DNA of 64,000 nucleotides from Bifidobacterium asteroides DSM 20089 (lineage in GTDB: Bacteria > Actinomycetota > Actinomycetes > Actinomycetales > Bifidobacteriaceae). Both the position numbers and the translations under genes were made by a program. This document shows, in pieces, positions 54,810 to 63,360 of the stretch; position 1 is the stretch's first letter; the number at the start of each line of letters is the position of its first letter. Under the pieces are notes generated by a model. The model had not been told where the DNA came from, made no database searches, and saw only the letters and a program-made list of their open reading frames with translations. Location: assembly GCF_002715865.1 (NCBI RefSeq), contig NZ_CP017696.1:744001-808000 (forward strand). The letters run 5' to 3'.

Positions 54810-55613
54810 ATGACACGTGAGAGCGAATTCAGTGGCGAAGGCAGCAAGAGCGGCTTGAGCATCGGTCAGATGTCTGAACTTACAGGGGTCAGTAGGAGAA
54901 TGCTGCGCCACTGGGAAGAGGAAGGACTGATCTATCCCATTCGTGGACTGTCGAATTACCGGCAATATATGCAGGATGACGTCGCACGGCTGGAGCGAAT
55001 TGTGACCTACAGGGAGATGGGATTCAATGCCAGACAAATCAAGGCATTGCTCGATTGCAAGACACCGCTTGCTTTGGACGAGTTGCAGGGACAGCGCTCG
55101 CGAATTGATGAGAAAATCCAGCATCTTAGGAAAGCTGCGGATCGTCTGGACCGACTCATAGCCCTTGCCGAGGGAAAGTCAGGTAATAATTCAGTTCCTA
55201 CGAAGATCGATCAGGAGGACCGGTACTTTTCGGAAGCATACGAACGCTGGGGTGCTAGCAGGCAGTGGCTTGAGTATGCGGAGCGAAAAGCTTCCCGCTC
55301 TGAACAAGAACAGAAAAAGGACATGACCCGGCTTAAAGACGTGGAAAGTGAGCTTGCACAAGCCAAACGAAAAGGTCTGGCTCCGACATCAGATAAGGTT
55401 CTCGAACTGATTGACGAACATCGGCAGGCTTTGTCATGGTTCCATGTGACGCCGTCCATGCACGTCATTCTTGGACGCATGTATGTGGCTGACCCACATT
55501 TCAGATCCCACTATGAACGACTGGAACCTGGATTGGCGCCATGGATGCTTGCTGCAATCGAAGCTGCGGCTCGTGCAATCGGGATAGATCCGGCAACAGC
55601 CAAATGGGAGTGA
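54810..55613 (+). CDS. MerR-family regulator with TipAS drug-binding domain
   Basis: 267 residues: winged-helix MerR domain (IGQMSELTGVSRRMLRHWEE, RQYMQDDVARLERIVTYREM), a coiled-coil dimerisation helix (about residues 90-125) and a TipAS domain (about residues 140-260, WFHVTPSMHVILGRMYVADP, RSHYERLEPGLAPWMLAAIE). In Streptomyces, TipAL senses thiopeptides and activates its own promoter. Here the TipAS domain implies a small-molecule inducer, identity unknown. A weak AAGG stretch precedes ATG 54810; a leaderless start is possible. Confidence 0.85.
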   Translation: MTRESEFSGEGSKSGLSIGQMSELTGVSRRMLRHWEEEGLIYPIRGLSNYRQYMQDDVARLERIVTYREMGFNARQIKALLDCKTPLALDELQGQRSRIDEKIQHLRKAADRLDRLIALAEGKSGNNSVPTKIDQEDRYFSEAYERWGASRQWLEYAERKASRSEQEQKKDMTRLKDVESELAQAKRKGLAPTSDKVLELIDEHRQALSWFHVTPSMHVILGRMYVADPHFRSHYERLEPGLAPWMLAAIEAAARAIGIDPATAKWE

Positions 55614-55697
55614 TGCAGTCAGTGTCTTCCACCTACGTATCACGCTTTCTGTTTGACCACCCAATTGAAAACCCTTCAACTAAGGAACGAGGTAGCC

Positions 55698-56225
55698 ATG
55701 GACAACCATGACCAGCCCAAAGCTACTGCTTATACAGGTGCAGGCATAAGTCCCGTGCCGGAGCCAGGGAAGGATACGGAGCCGCCGGAGCCTTATAGAG
55801 GCATCTATCTCATGCCCATGTTCATGTGCCTGTATAGCCATGATCTAGAAGAATCAGAGGTTTTCTGGACGCAGGGATTGGGTTTCATCAATTTATACAC
55901 CATGCCAGGCGTGATGATTCACTTGCGGCGCTGGGCCTTTCAGGATGTGCTGATCCGCAAGAGTGGCCCCAATGCTGGCAGCCCTGATGCGGATATGGGG
56001 TCCATAGGAAGCCTGAGCGTAGCAGTCACGGAAAAGCAGATATGCAAGATTGTGGATGCATGCGAGCGCCTTCGTCCGGGATCCACTTCAGCTCCAGTAC
56101 GTAAGCCGTGGAACTCGCTTGAAGCCAGGATTCACACTCCGGAAGGTCTGGCTCTTACCCTTACGGCTGCCTTGGCTGTCGATAAAAAGCAGACCGAAGT
56201 TTATCTGAACTCGCACGGTCAATGA
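55698..56225 (+). CDS. VOC-family protein (glyoxalase/bleomycin-resistance fold)
   Basis: 175 residues from ATG 55698, with AAGGAACGAGGT upstream; the longer frame to 55653 lacks support. After about 35 polar residues comes a VOC-type beta-alpha-beta domain (PMFMCLYSHDLEESEVFWTQ, GLGFINLYTMPG, VMIHLRRWAFQDVLI). The three metal ligands of glyoxalases cannot be assigned. Probably cotranscribed with the MerR-TipAS gene 84 bases upstream; it could bind the same compound or sequester a drug (inference). Confidence 0.7.
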   Translation: MDNHDQPKATAYTGAGISPVPEPGKDTEPPEPYRGIYLMPMFMCLYSHDLEESEVFWTQGLGFINLYTMPGVMIHLRRWAFQDVLIRKSGPNAGSPDADMGSIGSLSVAVTEKQICKIVDACERLRPGSTSAPVRKPWNSLEARIHTPEGLALTLTAALAVDKKQTEVYLNSHGQ

Positions 56226-56276
56226 GCAAAGTTCAAGCCCTCCTCCCCTGTCATGATTTGATTCTAAGAGCGACGA

Positions 56277-56903
56277 TTAGATGTCTCTTAGGCCTAGAGT
56301 TTCGATGGCTTCCGCTACTGCAGCCGTGCGATCGCTGACCTCCAGCTTGGCGAAGATCCGGCTGAAATATGTTTTCACTGTTGCCTCGCTGATGTATAAG
56401 TGTTCTGCGATTTGCCGATTGGTCAGGCCTTTGGCGGCCTCGCGCAGCACACGTGTCTCTTGTTCGGACAGTGCTGGTCTGGTCGCTGGGCGCAGCGCCT
56501 TGCTGACTGCTTCCGCGGCGGTCGGATTCAGGACAGTCGACCCTGCAACAGTGTCACGGATAGCTTGGGCCAAGACATGAGGTTCTACGTCTTTCAGCAG
56601 ATAGCCATTGGCTCCGGCTTCTATGGCCGGCAGAATATCGTGGTCGGAATCGTAAGTGGTAAGGATCAATACCTTGGTTTTGGGATAAGAAGCCAGCACT
56701 TTCCGGGTGACTTCAGGACCGTTCATATCAGGCATCCGCAGATCGAGTAGCAACAAATCCGGACGTGTTTTCGCTACAGCCTCTATGGCCTGGGCGCCAT
56801 TACATGCTTCGGCAACCACTTCAAGGTCTGCATGGCGTTTCAGCATGCTGCGTATGCCCTCCCGAACCATGGGGTGGTCGTCGGCCATGACAAGTCGGAT
56901 CAT
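56277..56903 (-). CDS. NarL/LuxR-type response regulator (second system)
   Basis: 208 residues: receiver domain (MADDHPMVREGIRSMLKR, Asp54 in LLLLDLRMPDM, LTTYDSDH, LLKDV) and LuxR helix-turn-helix (LSEQETRVLREAAKGLTNRQ, HLYISEATVKTYFSRIF). Overlaps the kinase gene by 4 bases. Likely regulates the adjacent MFS gene. Confidence 0.93.
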   Translation of the reverse strand: MIRLVMADDHPMVREGIRSMLKRHADLEVVAEACNGAQAIEAVAKTRPDLLLLDLRMPDMNGPEVTRKVLASYPKTKVLILTTYDSDHDILPAIEAGANGYLLKDVEPHVLAQAIRDTVAGSTVLNPTAAEAVSKALRPATRPALSEQETRVLREAAKGLTNRQIAEHLYISEATVKTYFSRIFAKLEVSDRTAAVAEAIETLGLRDI

Positions 56904-58282
56904 CTTTCCTCCTTATCTGGTCGAGTAGTGTTACTTGGTCTTTCGACAGGAATATTTACAGTTATGGAGGTGCCTTGCCCGGGAACGGAGGTTACCGTAC
57001 AGCGCCCACCCTCGTCTTGAGCTCGTTTGGCCATATCTCGCAGACCATAGCCATGACCAGCCTTTTCCATCTCCTGGAAATCCAAGTTCTGAATATCAAA
57101 ACCACAACCATCATCCTTGATCTGAAGTTCCAGGAGTTCCGGCCTTTTCAAAAGCAAGCTCACCTGTACATGCTTGGCATTGCCATGCTTGGAAATATTA
57201 GTCAGGGATTCCTGAACTATACGCAGCAGGTTGACCTCGGTCTGCTTAGGCAAGGGCGGCAAGGTTCGTTGAATCCGACACTGTGATTGAAAACCTGTCT
57301 TTGCTGCGGTGGAATGTACTGTCCGCTCCAGGGCCGTCTTCAGGTCCCTGCCATCCAGATCAGCCGGTGCCGAATCCGCAATCATTCTTCTGGTGTCATC
57401 CAAAGAACTCTTCGACGTGCTGGCGATCATTTCCAAATGCTTCTGAGCTGCAGGTATGTCGTCGATCAGTTCTTCATGAGCTACCCTGGCCAAGGCCAGA
57501 ATGGAAGTCAAAGACTGGGCGATCGTGTCATGCATTTCGTTGGCCACACGTTCACGCTCGATGGACGCTCCTTCAGCTCTGCTGAGTCTGCGAATCGTCT
57601 CTTGTTGAGACTCCATTTTGTCCAGCAGCATTTGATTATGTCCGTTGGTCACAGCCAGGACATTAAAGGACTTTCCAATCATTGCGGAGAATACCACTAC
57701 GAGAATCATGAGCATAAGATTGCCGGATAGATCTGTACTCAAGAACCTTTTTCCAGCCAAAGCCATGGCCAAATAGGCTATATTCAGGACTCCTACCAAC
57801 CCCAGAGCAGGAAGGTAGGAAAAAGCGATGAAGAGTTGTGGCACGATAAACAGCTGAGCCAGAATGGCGGTACCATCCAACCAAGCGCCCATGGGCAGGC
57901 AGACCAGCGTCAGCAGAGCGAAAATCCAACCATATGCTCCTGTTTTGCTTACCGGCTGATCTGCCGTTTTCCGATCAAATCTTTCAGACTTGTCATATAC
58001 CCTAGGCAGAACCACGATCATGAAAAACAGGCAGGGCAATAGGATGAGAAAGCTTGAAACAAGTTTATAGGTCATGGATGCAGTCGAGAAGAAGCAATTG
58101 GCTCCTACTACGCAGCCTGCTTCCACAATGAAATACCAGTTCCAGGTGTTATGAAGACGTTGACGCTGGGCATCGGTTCTTGCGGTCGCGTCAAGTTGAC
58201 AGTCGCCGCAATCACCATTTAGGTTCATTGAAAGCTGGTCTTGCTGTTGGTTTTCTCGATTAATTCCCTCAGTGATTTTCAC
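56900..58282 (-). CDS. sensor histidine kinase (second system)
   Basis: 460 residues with a cytoplasmic polar N-terminus containing Cys residues (DCGDCQLDATA), about five transmembrane helices, a HisKA_3 motif (ERVANEMHDTIAQSLTSILA) and an HATPase (IVQESLTNISKHGNAKHVQV; GYGLRDMAKRA). The GTG start follows GGGAG. Encoded 98 bases downstream of the MFS gene and probably in the same transcript. Confidence 0.9.
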   Translation of the reverse strand: MKITEGINRENQQQDQLSMNLNGDCGDCQLDATARTDAQRQRLHNTWNWYFIVEAGCVVGANCFFSTASMTYKLVSSFLILLPCLFFMIVVLPRVYDKSERFDRKTADQPVSKTGAYGWIFALLTLVCLPMGAWLDGTAILAQLFIVPQLFIAFSYLPALGLVGVLNIAYLAMALAGKRFLSTDLSGNLMLMILVVVFSAMIGKSFNVLAVTNGHNQMLLDKMESQQETIRRLSRAEGASIERERVANEMHDTIAQSLTSILALARVAHEELIDDIPAAQKHLEMIASTSKSSLDDTRRMIADSAPADLDGRDLKTALERTVHSTAAKTGFQSQCRIQRTLPPLPKQTEVNLLRIVQESLTNISKHGNAKHVQVSLLLKRPELLELQIKDDGCGFDIQNLDFQEMEKAGHGYGLRDMAKRAQDEGGRCTVTSVPGQGTSITVNIPVERPSNTTRPDKEER

Positions 58283-58380
58283 TCATGTCTCCCATGACTT
58301 GCACACTTATTCACCCTACTGCCAAAATGCCTGTAGAAATCGTCGGGTTTTCCTGTTTCCGAGCCTCGAAACCGGGATCT

Positions 58381-60023
58381 TCATTGGTTTTTGATTGTCT
58401 TACCAGCGAAAATTTGCTTGCCTTTTCGGGGATACAAGAGAGCCAAGGGAATGAATAGCAAGGACAGACAACCCATTGCTAGGAAGACCTTGTTGCTGCC
58501 GCTGGCATAGGAGGCCCTGATCAGAGGCATAATCATATTCCGCATGGATTGGGGCATACTGGCGAATTGTGATTGAGCACCTGCGAAGTTCCGGATCCAA
58601 TAGTATCTGCGATGGCTTGCGCTCGGGATGCGCTTACTCCGTACTTGCCCAAGGCCTTATGAATATCCAGGGCAAAATAATGGGTGCACAATGGTCCAAG
58701 CATTGCCATGCCCAAGGCGCCGCCGAAGTTTTTGAAGGTCTGATTGATGGCAGTGACTTCGCCATAAGAGGCGTTGATGGCCCGATTGACCGCATCAGTG
58801 GATGATGGCGAGAACATGAATCCGATCCCTGCACCCGCAACCACCATGGAAAGTGACAGCCAGACGGTATTGGAGGGCAGTCCTTTATCGAGCGAACCGG
58901 CTGTAAGCGACATGAGGGAGAAACCCGTTGCGGCTATCAAGCCGGCAATCAGCAATACCGGTTTCATGCCATGTCTGTTGAAGAGTTGGGCGCCTAACAA
59001 GGCGGAAACCAGGAAACCTAAGAAAAAGTAGAGGATGAATAAGCTGGTCATCAATGTTGACCGGTTGAGTGCAAGGAGCCCATAGACGCTGAGGAAGTAC
59101 ATGATGGGTTGGAAGATCACGGCGGCTACCAACATGGCTAGCTGGGAAATGTCGAATGGTGGGTTGCGGAAGATTCTGAGTTTAATGATTGGATTGCCGA
59201 CGTGCGAATCCCAGAAGCCGAACACCAGGAATAGCACAAGGCTGGCACCAAAACTGGCAATAATGCGCCAATCCGACCAGCCAACGGTGCTGCCCTGTTG
59301 AATCGGCACGATCAGAGCTATCATGGCGAGTCCTACGGCCAGGCCGCCAGCCCAGTCAATATGCTGACTACCGGGTTCGGTTGTGGGTGAGTCCTTCGGA
59401 ATCATCGAGACGATCATGGCGATTGCCGCCAGAGCCAGAGGCAGATTGATAAAGAAGATGTCGCGCCAGGAGTATTGAATCAGCCAAGAGCCCAGAATGG
59501 GGCCCAAACATGTCATGGCTCCTGTGATGGCGAAGAACAGAGCCATGTTTCCGGCCCTCTTGTTTTCGGCCGAGTAGGAGAACAGAATACCGATAGCGGC
59601 CGGGAACATCATGGCTGAACCAATGCCTTGGAGCGCTCGGGAGAAGATCATCAGCATCAGCGAGAGTGAATTTGCAGGAACAAGTCCGCAACATAAACTG
59701 CCCATTCCAAAAAGGAATGTACCTGAAAGCATGATGCGCTTGTAGCCCGCTAGATCAGACAGATGCCCGCAGATGGGGAAAGTGGCGGCCGCAGCCAGCA
59801 TGTAGGCGTTGACAATCCACTGTATGCCGCTTGCGGTCAGACCCAGACCTGATTGGACTGCCTGACTCGATAAGGAGACGATTGTCGAATCTATGTTGGT
59901 CATAGAGACGGCGACAATAAGTCCAATCATGATCAGGCTGAGTTTTTTGTGATTGATAGGAGGTTGTGAACCCTCAATCACTGGCAAGGGGTCTTCTTGT
60001 CTCTTGACTTCGCGATCTTGCAT
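58381..60023 (-). pseudogene. DHA2-type MFS drug efflux pump, C-terminus frameshifted
   Basis: The 496-residue frame (58533-60023) is a 14-TM DHA2 (EmrB/QacA) transporter: the antiporter motif SGLGLTASGIQWIVNAYMLA, then GFMFSPSSTDAVNRAINASY. At about 58584-58588 (ACTTCGCAGG) one base is missing: the frame ends SQVLNHNSPVCPNPCGI, while the next frame continues naturally GAQSQFASMPQSMRNMIMPL ... KVFLAMGCLSLLFIPLALLY to TGA 58381. The last transmembrane helix is therefore lost. Everything before it is intact, so partial function is possible. Confidence 0.78.
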
Positions 60024-60527
60024 GCTGTCTCTCTTTCGTGTTCGCGCAATTGGTATCGCCGCAATCTGCTTTGGAGGCGCTACACCATGAGAGTAAAAAG
60101 ATCTGCTCGCTTCTTATGTCATCCCAGTCGCTATATCTCTGTCCCCCATTCGGATGACATGATGTCAGCCGTGTCAGAGCTGGGGCTAGAAGATCAGCAA
60201 TGCAACAGTTTGTGGAAATCTGACTGTGTGAGTTATAGGGCCCTCTAGTGCTGGGAAAAGTACTGTCTCGCAGTTTATCGAGTGATTTTATAAGCCAATT
60301 GGTGGGGGGGGGGGAAATCAATAGTTATGGCAGGCAGATTACCCAGAAGACCCGTGAGCAACTGCCTTCTCCACTGGCCAATGTGAGCGGGATTCGCCTG
60401 ACGCTATGAATGAGTAATATCAGCGACAGACAATGCAATGTGAGGACATTCTCCACGCGGTCAACCTGGTTGACCTGTCGTCATTGTTGCCCACCGTTTG
60501 GCTATCTGTTGGGCACTGTAAATTGGT
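60024..60527. other. gene-poor stretch with a G11 tract
   Basis: No gene recognised. It carries the upstream region of the MFS gene and a homopolymer of 11 G at 60304-60314, 281 bases before the MFS start and downstream of the lipoprotein gene. No clear terminator found. Confidence 0.5.
60304..60314. repeat. poly-G tract of 11 bases
   Basis: Eleven consecutive G between the lipoprotein stop and the MFS start. Such tracts slip in replication and can vary expression of a neighbouring gene. Confidence 0.7.
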
Positions 60528-60953
60528 TTATTTTGATATGTCGCAGACCGAGAAGGCGAAACTCATCAGAGTTCCTACTGACTTACTCTTATCTGATTTT
60601 AATGTTTCAATGCTTTTGAGATTCTCATTGTCTTGCACCTGGTTCAGCGCGTACTGTGCGCCATCTGAGGTGGTAAAGCGGAGGATGGGGTCTCCATGCT
60701 TGCTGAGCTTGCATGATACGGTGCCCTCATCTACCTTGAGAGGCCAGGTGTGTCCCAGATTTTCTTTGGAAATTGTTTGTGGGTTACTGGTAGCTGCAAC
60801 CCTGTTGCTTCCATCAGTGGAATATTCTTCAGGGTGCCTCATGCCATCAGTGCAGCCGCCAACCCCAACAGTCAGCATAATTGTGGCGCATATAAGGGAA
60901 AGGGTCCTGAGGCTCTGCTTGGTTCGCTTCATAATTGTTCGGCGTTCTTTCAT
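60528..60953 (-). CDS. small lipoprotein with DUF2511-like C-terminal domain
   Basis: 141 residues with a signal peptide (RTLSLICATIMLTVGVGG) ending in lipobox VGGC. The mature part is short: LGHTWPLKVDEGTVSC followed by RFTTSDGAQYALN resembles the DUF2511/YebY pattern (aromatic WPL, paired Cys). ATG 60953 overlaps the ATPase stop as ATGA; ATG 60932 is an alternative. Last gene of the exporter unit, so it may be a surface cofactor or sensor of it. Function unknown. Confidence 0.7.
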   Translation of the reverse strand: MKERRTIMKRTKQSLRTLSLICATIMLTVGVGGCTDGMRHPEEYSTDGSNRVAATSNPQTISKENLGHTWPLKVDEGTVSCKLSKHGDPILRFTTSDGAQYALNQVQDNENLKSIETLKSDKSKSVGTLMSFAFSVCDISK

Positions 60954-61849
60954 ATTTGAGTATTGGGTGTCCTTGTAAGAGGCGGTATCTGCTGCTCACT
61001 GGCTAAGGCCATATATCCGTCCTCAAGGTTGGGTGCGGTTTCGACAGAGCCTGCGGGCGGGGTGTCGGTGACTATGCGGTACCTTGTCCCCTGTGGGGTG
61101 GGTTCCGCGTTGATGATTGTGGCATTTTCCGGTGGGGCTGCGATGGGGGGCGTGACCCAGGTGTGACCGGCAGCTTCATGGATCAGCCCCTCTGTCGGCC
61201 CGTCATACTGGTTGCGTCCGCAACGTAATACACACACCCAAGGGCAGGTTTGTGCAACATCATCGAGTATGTGGGTGGAGAGGATAACGGTTCGATCCTG
61301 TCCCAGTTGGGCAAGGAGTGTGCGGAACCGCATGCGCTCTTCGGGATCCAACCCCGCTGTGGGTTCGTCGACTACCAGTAGCTGGGGGTCGCCCATAAGG
61401 GCCTGTGCGATGCCAACCCTGCGCCTCATACCCCCGGATAGGCCCCGGATAGGTAGGTTCATCACGTCTTCCAATCCCACTTGTCCCAGGAGGGTATGTG
61501 CCTGCTCCTGCCGTACGTGTTTGTTGTCAATCATTTTCAAGATGCCGATATAATCAAGGAATTCAAGTGGCGACAGGTTGTCGTACGGGGTGATGTGCTG
61601 GGGCAGATAACCCAGGTGTCGTTTTAGATTTCGCCTGTTGGCCGGCGAGGACAGGTCCTGTCCATCAATAAAAACTTTACCTTTAGTCGGTTTGATTATT
61701 CCGGTGAGAATGCGCATGAGGGTTGTTTTGCCGGCACCATTTGGACCAATAAGCCCTATCATGCCCTCTGGAAGATCAACGGTCAGATCGTTCAAAGCGG
61801 CCGGTCTCCCCCGAAAATCCTTGGTCAGATGGTCAATCGAGATAAACAT
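60950..61849 (-). CDS. ABC-2 exporter ATPase
   Basis: 299 residues from ATG 61849, preceded by AAAGGA; the frame to 61867 begins with TTG. Walker A GPNGAGKTT, signature LSGGMRRRVGIAQAL, Walker B LLVVDEPTAGLD and switch His in ILSTHILDD. The C-terminal 60 residues lie outside the ATPase core. Partners are the permeases at 61881, 62636 and 63361. Confidence 0.9.
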   Translation of the reverse strand: MFISIDHLTKDFRGRPAALNDLTVDLPEGMIGLIGPNGAGKTTLMRILTGIIKPTKGKVFIDGQDLSSPANRRNLKRHLGYLPQHITPYDNLSPLEFLDYIGILKMIDNKHVRQEQAHTLLGQVGLEDVMNLPIRGLSGGMRRRVGIAQALMGDPQLLVVDEPTAGLDPEERMRFRTLLAQLGQDRTVILSTHILDDVAQTCPWVCVLRCGRNQYDGPTEGLIHEAAGHTWVTPPIAAPPENATIINAEPTPQGTRYRIVTDTPPAGSVETAPNLEDGYMALASEQQIPPLTRTPNTQI

Positions 61850-61880
61850 GTGGGTAATTCCTTTCAAAGTCGGTAGATAG

Positions 61881-62639
61881 TCAGACCCGAACTTTCACGT
61901 GGTTGGAGGCCATATTTGCACCAGTGAAAAGGAGGGAGATGATACACACCTGCCAGAGTAGGGATATGACTCCTGATTGGATGGTAAAGGGGCCGTTCGC
62001 CGGTATGTACATAGGATTGGTATGAAACCATCCCTGCGCAATGGGATCGCCAATGACTGCCAGGGGGCCGCCATTGAGCGTTGGAACTGGTAAGAGGGGG
62101 GTATAGAAAGCCAGCCAGGCCCATACCAGGACGGCAAGAATTCGGGCTACGATCGTGGGCAACAGGGCTCCCAGCAGGGCGGATATCCCCATAGCAATAA
62201 GTATTGATGGCGCGAGTATGACAAATGCTACTGCCAGGGCCACAAGTATTGCCTTACCGTTGCCGTTAAAGGCTTGGTAGATTGCGATCAATACAAGGAA
62301 AAGCAGGGAAGATGATATGCAGATGACCCAGGCTCCCAAGACATGAGCTGAGCGGATGACGGCCATCGGCAAGGGGGAGGTGTATTCAAGCTCGTCCATA
62401 CCTGTTCGCCTGCCGGCAGTCATAAGGTTGCTAAAAGATGCTGCGTATGCCAACGGGGTGAACATAGCAAGAACCTGTCCGGTAAAGACAAGACCATCTA
62501 TGTCGCTGAATCCAGGTGACATAGGAGAGGCATAGGCCAAAAAGAGGGCGAAGAGCGCCAGCGGCATGCTGGCTATCCATAAGGCTTTGCGCCGATAAAA
62601 CATCAGTAGCGTGATGCGTACAAGACTCAGTATCCTCAT
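61881..62639 (-). CDS. ABC-2 permease subunit (third membrane gene)
   Basis: 252 residues, about six transmembrane segments, starting ILSLVRITLLMFYRRKALWI. The mid-segment SNLMTAGRRTGMDELEYTSP is typical of ABC-2 permeases. Start overlaps the preceding gene by 4 bases (62636-62639). 31 bases separate it from the ATPase start. Confidence 0.8.
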   Translation of the reverse strand: MRILSLVRITLLMFYRRKALWIASMPLALFALFLAYASPMSPGFSDIDGLVFTGQVLAMFTPLAYAASFSNLMTAGRRTGMDELEYTSPLPMAVIRSAHVLGAWVICISSSLLFLVLIAIYQAFNGNGKAILVALAVAFVILAPSILIAMGISALLGALLPTIVARILAVLVWAWLAFYTPLLPVPTLNGGPLAVIGDPIAQGWFHTNPMYIPANGPFTIQSGVISLLWQVCIISLLFTGANMASNHVKVRV

Positions 62640-63253
62640 AGGGCTGCCACCTTTACAACATTGCGCTCTGTATCACTGCAGATTTTCCATCCGAAGATTG
62701 CGCCTGCCGCTGCAATAATCATTGGGACGAGTCGTTGCCGGACCGGATCGGTTATGTATGGATCCCATATAAAACATAAAAACAGCCAAATAGCCATGGA
62801 AGCAAGCGACGACGTTGGCATAGACATGGTGAGTACGGCTATAAGGAAAACCAGACAGTTGACAATGAATATACTGCCAACCGGGGTAATGATGCTCACC
62901 CATCCCTGGTCGCGTGGCCAAAGTCGCATCATATGCAAGCCGATGAAAAGAAGGCCCGCGGCAGTAAGATTTGCCCCGGTAATGATAAGCAGCCTGGTCA
63001 CTTGAACTTTCCGCCATCCAGTTGGAGTTGACTCAGCAAGTTCAATGATTGGGTCACCATTGAGCACAAAAGCTGTAGATAGGCCAGCAGCAATTACTGG
63101 CACCTGAGTGAGAACCATCATAACCGGCCGTATGCGACCCGGTGACCAACTGCCTTCCAGCACGAAGCCCGCAAGAAGAATACCTGCGGTCAGTATGAAT
63201 GGCAGTAATACCAGCCTATAAAACCTCTTGAGCTGTATACCTACGAAAGCCAA
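62636..63253 (-). CDS. membrane protein of the ABC-2 exporter unit
   Basis: 205 residues with about six hydrophobic segments (LVLLPFILTAGILLAGFVL; LLIITGANLTAAGLLFIGLH). No clear family; position and overlap with the next permease support a role as a subunit of the same exporter. Confidence 0.7.
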   Translation of the reverse strand: MAFVGIQLKRFYRLVLLPFILTAGILLAGFVLEGSWSPGRIRPVMMVLTQVPVIAAGLSTAFVLNGDPIIELAESTPTGWRKVQVTRLLIITGANLTAAGLLFIGLHMMRLWPRDQGWVSIITPVGSIFIVNCLVFLIAVLTMSMPTSSLASMAIWLFLCFIWDPYITDPVRQRLVPMIIAAAGAIFGWKICSDTERNVVKVAAL

Positions 63254-63360
63254 CCTCGTCCACCATCCTCATATCTGGTTTTGGCCTCGGCTGCCGCCAG
63301 ACATTGCTCGCTGCTCGTCCTGTATGCTTAGTTAGTAGCGGGAGAGGATGGAAAGGTTCA

